NCBI RefSeq assembly: GCF_901000735.1 | Contig: NC_081544.1 | Coordinates: 16,011,394 to 16,075,393 of the forward strand | From: Corylus avellana | Taxonomy: Eukaryota > Streptophyta > Magnoliopsida > Fagales > Betulaceae | DNA: 64,000 nucleotides | Direction of reading: 5' to 3' | Part shown: positions 11,805 through 21,800 of the stretch, piece after piece | Numbering within the stretch: position 1 is the first letter of the stretch | Layout of the letters: each line of letters starts with the position of its first letter | The notes under the pieces: model-generated | What the model was told of the DNA's origin: nothing | What the model saw: the letters and a program-made list of their open reading frames with translations, nothing else | The model's database searches: none | Made by a program: the position numbers and the translations under genes

Positions 11805-12330
11805 CTACATGCAGTGACTTTTGGCTAAAGCATGCAGAATATTCCAACAAAGCATTAAACAAACAAACCCTAAACCCTAAATAGCAATCAAACAGTGAGA
11901 AATAAACCATTAAGTATGCACTTAATTATTGCTAAACCCTAAGTATGCAGTGACTTTTGGCTAAAGCATGCAGAATATTCCAACAAAGCATTAAACAAAC
12001 AAACCCTAAACCCTAAACAACAATCAAACAGTGAGAAATAAACCATTAAGTATGCACTTAATTATTGCTAAACCCTAAGTATTGTGACTTTTGGCTAAAG
12101 CATGCATAATATTCCAACAAAGCATTAAACAAACAAACCCTAAACCCTAAACAACAATCAAACAGTGAGAAATAAACCATTAAGTATGCACTTAATATTG
12201 CTAAACTCTAAATATGCAGTGACTTTTTACAGTGAACAACAACAATCAAACAGTGAGAAATAAACTCTAAGTATGCACTTAATTATTGCTAAACCCTAAA
12301 TATGCAGTGACTTTTTGCTAAAGCAAACCC
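11805..12330. repeat. Subterminal tandem repeats with telomere-like motifs, copy 2
   Basis: This is the counterpart of 7320-7960, with units of about 126-136 bp (for example 11942 to 12078). They contain TATGCAGTGACTTTTGGC and AAACCCTAAACCCTAAA. It differs from copy 1 by substitutions and indels. It is followed by about 600 bp of AT-rich sequence leading to the right TIR, in which I see no gene. Confidence 0.75.
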
Positions 12331-12940
12331 TAACAGACAGTCAAGTTTCTTCAACCGACAGTAGCCAATTAAAAAATGGAAAAATCCCTAACATTTTGCT
12401 AGCATCAATTCGACCAAAGAAAGTGGACCCTGTCTTTATTCAACCCACCAGTACACAAATCGTTTTTTATTTGACAGACTTTTGACAATAAAACCATATG
12501 CCCACAAATAGACAACATTCGACAATAAAGGGGACCATAATGTTAAACTCGGCATACAGACAAAGGGGACCACAATGGTCAACGACTCGGCATACCTATA
12601 AATAAAACAACCAAAATCATTTGACAAAAGGGACTATACCTAGAAAAGATGGTAGTGACGAAGAAGACGGCTCATGGATAAATCTTCCAACGCAACTACA
12701 CAAGACAGTCACTGGGTGGAATCGCAATTTAAATCAGGGTGGAATCTCGATTTAGGGTTGGAGTTGATTTATTTGGGTGGAATCGCGATTTACACTCACT
12801 GGGTGGATTGAGGAAGATCAGTGGTCATCGGCCCACAGTGTGTTCTTCACGAAGACGGCTATCCAAATCCTTTTCAATTTTGGAGTTTTGGTGATTTTCA
12901 AAAATAAAAACCCTAAGGGTGTTTGCACACGTGGTGGTTT

Positions 12941-13135
12941 TAGGGGTAAAACGGGGCTTTCAATAATTTTTTCCCACATGCGCGGCACGTGTGACCCCTT
13001 CTGTTAGGATTTCATAGAAAATCCTAACGGAAGGGCAAAAGTGAATGAAACTAAAACTTTGATATATGAAAGTGAGAGTTTTTTTGAACAATGCCTTGGT
13101 GAGGAGGGTTAATGCAAAAGCTGGCGAAAGTTTTT
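12941..13135 (-). repeat. Right terminal inverted repeat of the MULE
   Basis: The reverse complement matches 620-802. The most similar part is 12941-13095; a weaker match (AGCTTTTGCA and ACTTTCGCC blocks) extends to about 13132 and is then lost in a T-run. It lies upstream of the transposase, where it would serve as that gene's promoter. Confidence 0.7.
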
Positions 13136-13344
13136 TTTTTTTTTTTTGGGGGATGCGTGGGGAGTTCTCCCAAAAAATAAAAATAAAAAGGGCACCACAC
13201 AATGAAGAGTAGTTGCACAACGAGAGAGAAACAAATAAGATTTTGAACTATACACATACAGTTTGCTGGTGTGAGTTGCAATCACTTTTCTTTTCTCATG
13301 TATTGGGTGTATTGGGTTTAAGTGGTTTTCTCTTCACAATTTTG

Positions 13345-15052
13345 AATTCCGTCTTTGATAATGAATTGATTATGACCGCCTTCGCATGTGGACATATCTC
13401 ACATTGAGGAAACAATGTCAATCTTGAAGTTATTTTTTGTGATTATGTTGTCTTATTTACTGCAATTGTGGTCTTTTGCACAACAAGTGATATCTAAACC
13501 AGGTTTGGTATTTACATTTTTGATTATGGTAAATATGTCGACCACCAAGTAAGAATTGAAGAAGTTCTATGGGAAGAATAATTTTTCACTTTGGCAAAGG
13601 AGGATGAATGATCTTTTGATTCAACGATGAATCTACAACGCGTTATTGGGAAAGGCAAAGAAACCTCAAAAGATGGAAGATGGAAGAGATGGATTATAAG
13701 GCTGTCAGTGCTATCTGTCTTAGTTTGTCAGATGAAGTCATTCGCAATGTGATTGATGAGAAAAATCAGAGTCAATTTGGCAGAAATTAGAAAGTTTGTA
13801 TATGGCAAAGAATTTGACAAATAAATTGTACGTGAGGAAGCAACTACATGGTTTATAGATGGAGGAAAATACAGATATGTTGGAACACCTCAATAAATTC
13901 AACATGTTAAATACACAGTTGTTGAACTTTAGAATAAAGATTGAAGAACAAGAAAATAAAGAGATATTTCTATTAGCATTGCTATCCCCTTCTTATGATC
14001 ATCTTGTTACCACATTGTTATATGAAAAAGAGACTTTGGCATTTGAAGATGTGACTGAATCTCTCTTGCCAAATGAAACAAAGAGAAAATCTCTCAATGT
14101 TTAGGCGGATGGGCTTGTGGTAAGGTTTGAGCCAAAGAGCGGACAGAATAAGTCAAAGGGGAAGAATGGTAGATGTAAGTAGTCTCAGTCTACATCATGA
14201 TTGACACATGATGAAGACTCTTAGTTAGATGAAAAAGATATAGTGTGCTATTATTGTAACAATAAATGGCTCTATAGAAGATTGTGCAAAGTGTTGACAC
14301 AAGATTTGGAAGATAAAAAAAAATTTGAAGGGTTTCATAGATATTGTCAGTGAGGCCAATGACGAGTCCAAGGATAGTAAGGTTAGCATAAATCTTCTTT
14401 CAATTTCCTCGGGTACATATTCTCTCATAGATTCTTAGTTTTGGATTTTGCTTGCTCATGATATCATATGTGTCTGGATAGGTAGTGGTTTGAGACATTC
14501 AAATCCTATAATTTTGGTATTGTTTTGACAACTAATGATGCTAGGTGTAAGGCCATTGAAATAAGTACCATAAAAGTTAGGATGTTTGATAAGATTGTGA
14601 GGACACTCACTAATGTTAGATATATTATAGACCTTAAGAAAATCTGATATCCTTAACATTATATTTCTTGGGCTATTGTTATTCAGCAAAAGTTAGAATT
14701 ACGAAAATAACTGAAGGTGCTTTGGTGATAATGCAATGTGAAAAAATTGGCAATTTGCATAAGTTACTCGAGAACACAGTTACATGTGGAGCATCAACAT
14801 CCATTTCAGCAGAACTAGATACTGACTGGTGGGCTTGCCCTTTGAACTTTCCTTTTCCCATCTTTGAAGTCGAGGATGAAGATTTCAACTACGAAATCCC
14901 AATGATGAAGATTTCCTCTTCGCATTTTTTGATAATTACCTTTGCATGTGCACATACCTCACATTGAGGGAACCAAGTAAATCTTATGTTATTGTTGTGT
15001 GTATCTATCTTGTCTTATATATCGTAATTGTGGTCTTTTGTACAAGAAAAAT
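13345..15052 (+). mobile_element. Decayed, internally deleted Ty1/copia element
   Basis: Two related segments, about 13345-13485 and 14925-15050, share CATGTGGACATATCTCACATTGAGG-type sequence and the ending AATTGTGGTCTTTTG. They look like the R-U5 ends of two LTRs. After the first comes a degenerate primer-binding site for initiator tRNA-Met (13488-13500). Gag and the start of a protease follow, and then the second LTR directly, so integrase and reverse transcriptase have been deleted. The outer LTR limits are not clear. Confidence 0.65.
13530..14830 (+). pseudogene. copia gag and protease remnant
   Basis: The translation in broken frames gives typical copia gag phrases: KKFYGKNNFSLWQRRMNDLL, KAVSAICLSLSDEVIRNV, and at 13859-14104 EHLNKFNMLNTQLLNF. 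Next are a damaged zinc knuckle (CYYCNNKW) and protease-region phrases (LDFACSYHMC-like, DLKK, ISAELDTD). Several stops and frameshifts are present. In a normal gag-pol the protease would follow gag and lead into integrase, but here it runs into an LTR-like segment. Confidence 0.7.
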
Positions 15053-15730
15053 AAACGGTGGAAACTTGAAGATGAGATGTATCCTAAGTAGTCGAGTGAG
15101 AAAGCATAGAGGCAGCATATTGGCTTGTGTCTTTGAAAGAGGTGTTGCATATAGTGACATAAACACCCCAACAACATACATATATTTAGCTAACTTTACA
15201 CCGATTACATCGAAATGAACAAACGGCTACCAAAAGTGTCTTGAGACGGCAAGCCTCTATCTTGTGCTTGCCGTTCTCTCTGTCTCTCTCCACAATGAGG
15301 GTATCCTGGGCCCTGGCAAAGCAAAGCATACAACTCATCTATGTTTTGCTCTCTTTCATTTTCCATATTCTGCAAAACCAAGAAAAGCAGAAAGTGGGAG
15401 ATTGTTAGATTTTCAACCAAAACTGCTACTGTTTTTAAAGCAACAAAGTGAAAGGGGAAAAAAAAGCTCTCTTATTCGCAGGGTAAGAGAGAATTGGGAA
15501 AGAGAGATAGGGACCCAATAAAGAAAGGAAAAGTTTAAGAATAAAGTACTTGAACAAAATCACAAAAAGAGGAAAATGGTGGGAATCTTCCACTGTGCAA
15601 ACGATCCCACAGCGACAGCTCTCACCAACCATTCTACTCCTTTCCATGCTCTTTATCTTTTCGTTTTGCCTCTCTCTCTCAAACACACATACGGACAAAG
15701 TTGGATTTGTTCTGCTCCTGGCGTGTGCTA
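15053..15730. other. Upstream region of the small host gene
   Basis: This region lies between the copia remnant and the first exon. It contains pyrimidine-rich stretches (about 15270-15300 and 15660-15690) like those of plant 5' leaders. A frame that opens at 15574 (MVGIFHCAND) ends at a TAA overlapping the ATG at 15731. I see no clear TATA box. Confidence 0.35.
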
Positions 15731-15769
15731 ATGAACATTTCTATGGGGTTTGCATGTGGAGATGATTTT

Positions 15770-15809
<40 letters not shown>

Positions 15810-18800
15810 GGCTTTCATAGCTAAGGGTATTAGACTGTGGAGTTTTATTATGACATTAGCTATTTTAATTTAAATGTGTTTGTCAAGAAGGAATTTGGGT
15901 TTCTTTTCTTTTCATTTTCTTCATTTACAGGATACGAAGGAAAGCAAAGCTCCATTGACAGATGAGCAAAGTACAGAGGCAAGACAGAGGATTGGTATGG
16001 ATTGGCACCATCTTGGAGTTGAAGGCGACAAGGAATTCTGGCCAGTAGAACACCCACTGAAGCCACCAGATGAAGATGGCCCCGTCAAATGCCCCATACC
16101 TGACTCCACTGTTATCAATGTAAGAATTAATGCTTTGTTTCTTTAATGGCTGGTTTTGATAACACAATGATATAGGCCATGGAGTATACAATATAAAGAT
16201 TGCGATATTATGACATTATCAGAATTATTTTATTTTATTTTATTTTTTATCCTTTGTTAAGTTACATATTATTAGATTTTGATATCATAAAGAAAAAATA
16301 TCTCTTGCATTTCAACACATTCTATATATTTGAACATGTTATTGACTATTAAGAAGTGGCAATTTTTTTTAGGGAAAAGTCCACATAACCCCCCTCAAAC
16401 TACCACCCAATTGATAATATCCCTCTAAACTTTCAATTGTAATAATGTTCATTCCCATACTACCAAAAATTGTCAATGTTTCTCAAAAAAAAAAAAAATT
16501 GTCAATGTTCCCTCAAATGAAAAAATTACCCTTAGCAAAATAAAAACAAAATTACAAAAATTTATAGAAAAAACCTAAAGCTAACAAACAAAAAAAAATC
16601 CAAGTGGTGGCCAAATTTAAAAAAAAAAAAAAAAAAAAATCCTTTTTATAACAAAAAAAATAATAATAAAAAATTATGATTTTTTTTATTTTATAAAAAT
16701 TGAATTTTTTTTCGTTTTTAAAATTTTTGTTTTAATTTTTTTAAAAAAAATTCGTTTTTTAAAACAAAAAAAAAAAAAATCATTTTTAAATAAAAATTTT
16801 CGCTTTAAAAAAAATAAAATTTTTCGTTTTTTTTTTAAATATTATTTTTTAATTTATGGGGGTATTTTTGTCTTATTGAAAATCTATAGGGCTTGTCTTA
16901 TTGCTAGTCTTGGGAGGATATTGACAATGTTTTACTAGTTTGAGAGGACATTGTCACAATTAAAAGTTTGGAAGAACATTATCAATTGGGTGGTAGTTTA
17001 AGAGGGGTACGTGGACTTTACCATTTTTTTTATTTTCCACTTTATTGTATTCCGAGTTTGTGCAATATATGTTGTTATATTATACTAGTTGAAAAAGAGA
17101 ATATAGCTAAAACACAAAGCAAAATGCAAAACCAGAGAGAGAGACTTTAGTTATATTGTATATTCTCTCTCTCTTGCTTATGCTCCTTCTTTCTTAATTT
17201 TAATAAAAATTTCTAAATAGTGGAACATAAGCAGCCCAATCTATGAGCAAATGTAATGGACATGTTTAAGAAGTTTAACTCGCTTGGAAAATGAAAGTTT
17301 AAGAAGCCTTATCTCACAATCGTGCAATTGGTCCATTTGAAGTATTTGGAAAAGCAATTGGTTTTTCTTTTTCAGAAAATCACTTCAGGATTGATATATC
17401 TAGCAGATAAAACCACTTTTGTGTGACCAAAGCGATAGAAAGTGAGGAAAAAGAAGTTATGAAGGGAGAAACAAGTTGAACTGAGGGTTATGAGTAGCTC
17501 GAAGATGCAAGGGATTGGGTAAGTCCTAAAGGAATGGATAGTGTATTAGGGGAAGGGAAGTATGGAGATTTTAATGTGAACGAGGATGAGGGGATCAGAT
17601 ATTGGGAGAACAGAATAAGGAGGTAGAGTTAGTGGTAGATTTTCCCAAGGAGCTGGGAGGAGAGAAAATGGAAATGGAAGTAGAGGATGGAGGGGTTAAG
17701 GGGGATGAAAATAAGAGCAACATTCAAGATGGGAGATGTCTTTTTAATAATGAGAAATTGATGGGTAATCTGCAGTATTTTGAGCCATTGAACATGTTGT
17801 AAGATAGTGGTAAAACCTCCTGAAAAAGCTATGGAGAAGGGTATAGCAAGATGGAAACCAAGTCTTGTAGGGCAGTTTTTGGATAAACCTTTACCCTTTT
17901 TCCTGTTGAAAAAGATTGTTGATGGTATGTGGAGTACTCAGTGCGGTAGAGTTGAGCTTTTTTCAAAGGAGAATGGTCTCTCTAGTTTCAGATTTGTTGA
18001 TGAGAAAACAAGAGATAAGGTCTTGGAGCCTAAATTCTGGCATATTTGCAAATAAACCATTCATATTAAGGAAATGATAACCAGGTATGCAACTTTTGAA
18101 ACTGACTTTGTGTAAAATTCTTTTATGGATCAAATTGGTACATCTACCCATGGAGTTTTGGAGCCCTATTTGTCTTAGCCATGTGGCAACTAGAGTAGGA
18201 AATCCTATATGTATGCTGATTCCAGTATCAAGAACAATTGGGACTGGGATATTTGTTGGTTGAAATGAATGCTAATTTTGAATTTCCTAAGGAAATTGAA
18301 CTGGATGTATGTTTGGGAATATATCTCAAAGATACAACCGAAAAAAAAAAAAGAAAAAAAAAAGAAAGAAGAAGCATCATCAAAGCATAGAATAATATCA
18401 TGCAAAACAAAAATTGCAAAGGCTAGAATACTAACTTGCACGAAGTCAGCCAGCTTGGTGTAGGGGCTGATTTGATTCCTCCTGCTCTTAATTTCTTCAA
18501 TCTACATGTGTAGGCTAGGTTTGGAGACCTCCAAACCTCATCCCCAATTCTAATTATGAGAACAAGTGTATGGGGCTCTAATGCCTACACAAGACCTCTT
18601 TAAATAGGTGACGACGGGCATAACTAAGATTGTTCTGATAACGTATGATAGCAGTCAAAACTAAGAATTAAATATTAAAAAAGGAATTCAGGAAAAGATA
18701 AAATAACAAATATGGAAGAGAAATACCCTAATTGCCTCAAATAAACAAACAAAGAAAACAATGAAAAACTAAAATTTAATTTATACTTAAAAAGTGCATT

Positions 18801-21800
18801 GTTCCATGGAGTGTGTATCCCTTATCTATACCAAAAAATACTCCTAATTTGACAAGGAAAATGAAAACAAATCCTAGTTGGAAAAGGAAAACATAATCCT
18901 AATGAAAAGGAAAAACCTAATCCTTATTGAAAAATGAAAACTAAAACACATATGCATAAATAATAAATCTACATTAATGTTCTTCTCCTGCATCAGTTTC
19001 CCCAAGTTGGAAAGAACTCATCCTCGAGTTCAAGTTGTCTTTGTCAGCATTAACAAAGCATGGAGTCAAGTGCTTCATGTGGAACATATAGGAGGTCTTT
19101 AAATAAGTTGGAAGACATAGCTGATATACATTGTCATTATCTTCAATAGAATCTTACAAGGCTCAATCTTCCTCTCCTATAACTTGTTATACTCATCGAC
19201 ACAGAAAATATCATGTATGAATACAGCCCAAACCAAATCACCACCTCAAAAGTTACCTTGCATTTGTGGTTGTCAGATTGTGCTTTGTACATGCTTGCTC
19301 TTCTATTGCTTTCTTGACCTGGTTATGAACTCCTTGGAGATAATCTACCATCTCATCATCCTTAATACTGATCAATCGACCAATACAAGGAATGGGTGCT
19401 AAGTCAAGCATTCCTGATGGGTTCTGCCCATACACAATCAAAAAAAAGCTCAACTGAGTCATTCTATTCTTGGACTGATTGTAAGCAAACTCTGCCTGTG
19501 ATAAAGCTGGGTCCTATTGCTTTGGCTTATTTCCAGCAAAACTCAAAAGATTTGCCAAGCTTCGATTCACCACCCCAATCTAATCATCTGTTTGGGGGTT
19601 GTAGGCACTATTGAAATTAAGCTTAGTCTCATCTTTCCCCACAAGCTCTTCTAAAAATGGCTCATGAAATTTGTATCCCTGTTTGATGTAATAGATCTTG
19701 GAACCTCATGCATGCTAACAATCTCTCGAAAATACAAAGCGATTCGGGTGGCATCCATCGTCTTCTAGCAAGCTACAAAATGGGCCATCTTGGAAAATCA
19801 ATCCACCACCATGAGAATTGAATCCATGTTCCTTTGAGTGTGAGGTAACCTCAAAAAAAAAATCTATGCTAACGTTGAGACATGGGCCATCAAGGACTAG
19901 TAATAGAGTGTATAGACTAGCATTTATGAGGGCTCCTTTGGACCTCTGGCAAATAAAACATTATTCCATGTAACGTGCCACATCGTTAGTTAGATTGAGC
20001 CAATAATAGTCTAATGAGACCAAGGCCAAAGTTTTGTCTCACCCAAAATGACCTTCTCCATGCAAGTCTCATACTATTTGCTCCCTCAATTAACTGTCTA
20101 GAACCCATACCTGGAAACCACTGAATTGTTAGGATTGTGCCTTGAATCCCAATGATTTTGTATTTGTTGACATTCAAATGTTTGTAATGAATATATGTTA
20201 TAGTCATTGATTAAATAATTTGAGTATATAGCATATAAAATGTCTTTCAGATGCTTATTACCAAAGTTCATCATATTTGTTATGCATGAGAAAGGTCCTA
20301 GGATTACATTAAATATGGCTATAGGTGTGAGTAACGTAGTTATCACACAAGGTCTTAGTCCATAATTTTTGTATCCTTAAAGTATAAAGTTCGCAGTCGG
20401 TAAATGGAACTAGGCATTCTATTTTGAGTAAGACTATTACACATCGAATCTTGGTGATCTGCCTTGATCAAGCGAAGCAGTGACTTCGGGATTGATGTGT
20501 AGTGTGCTGAGATTCTAAGGCACTGAACGAACTAAGGAGTTATCTTTCCATAAAGATACTATTTATTAAGGAAAGACAATAACTCCTTAAAAACTACTTA
20601 CACTTTGATTCTAAATCATGATGATTACTTAGATGCATGTATCTAAGAGTGAAACCTGTCATCGGTCAATAGTAATCAGTACGTTTGGTCATCACATCTA
20701 ACATTGTGGGAACACCAACTTCAAGTAAGAATCTAAATTTTTTGTCAGAGAACAAAGAGATAAGAAATTTCCCTTTGTTTTAGATTTTATGGAAATTATT
20801 CTCAGAGTCTTTGGCCGAAGCATTTTGTTTGACATACCAAAATATATACACATGTTTTTCACATGTATGAGAATAGCGTAAAATCGGTGACTCAAGGATA
20901 AAGAGGTAGAGAATTAAGTTGCAATATCCTTAGCCTTAATTCTGCTACGAAATATTTCAGTCATAATTATTTAGTGAAATTAATTATGATTAAAATATTG
21001 TTACATAATAAATGTCAAGGAGACATGGTTACGAACATATTTAAGCCAATAATTTTTTTTCCTTTAGGTCCCTCACCAAGTTGATGTTATTTAACCATAA
21101 TAAGGCTTTCTTATTTATTGGCTAAGTAAACGTTTTATTTATTTAAAACATGAGCTAGACAGATATGGTGCAATTGGGCTTGGGATAAAACCTAGAGGCC
21201 CAATGAGGATAAGTGGAAAATATAAGGGTAGGGAAAATTCATTGGGCTTATGTGTTGAAGACATGGAGAAAGGGCTGGGGTAAAACCCAGGCCCAGGAGA
21301 GAACGCATGGACGAGGGAGATTTCTCCTTGGCCCATGCAGCCAAGGCCATGGCACACGGCCATGGAGGCTAGGATTTAATCCTAGTCGTCCATGGTCCTC
21401 TCCTAACTCTTGGATTTGTTTTTAAAATCCTTGTCCAACATTGCTTAAATCAAATTCTCTACTTCCCTGCTAAGCCTATAAATAAAGAAGAGCCTAGGCT
21501 CTCAAATCACTCAATTCATTCTATCAAGTTCTCTTGATAATTATGTCTTAGAAACTCTCTGAGAATTAATAGTTCTTTGTGTTAACTCACGAAGAACAAA
21601 AGTTTAAGATTTGAAGAGCCAAGTAAGCGCCCACACTCTCTTGGTTATTATTAGTCATTGGTGAAAAGATCTAGAGGTCTCTACATCCCTTAGATATGTC
21701 GTGTTCTTAAAGAAAGAAGAACTTGTTCTTCGTGTTCTTGAAAAATGAAGAAACTGTTATTCGTGTTATTGAACAAGAAATAACATGTTCTTAGAGAAGT

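Larger units (their letters stand above)
620..13135. mobile_element. Mutator-like element (MULE) with transposase and GRF zinc-finger gene
   Basis: The segment is bounded by inverted repeats of roughly 155-180 bp (about 620-802 and 12941-13135). Inside are a mudrA-like transposase on the minus strand and, next to the left repeat, a GRF zinc-finger gene on the plus strand. The two genes converge on a minisatellite-rich middle, as mudrA and mudrB do in maize MuDR. The transposase half occurs twice (2765-7232 and 8178-11703) around a 100-N gap. If that doubling is an assembly artefact the real element is about 8 kb. No 9-bp target duplication is visible, partly because the outer edges of the repeats are blurred by A-runs. 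All transposase copies carry stops, so the element cannot move on its own as it stands. Confidence 0.75.

Noticed and set aside
643..13144. 9-bp target duplication of the large MULE
   Set aside because: The sequences next to the best TIR borders (643-651 and 13096-13104) do not match, and the outer TIR edges are uncertain, so none is claimed.
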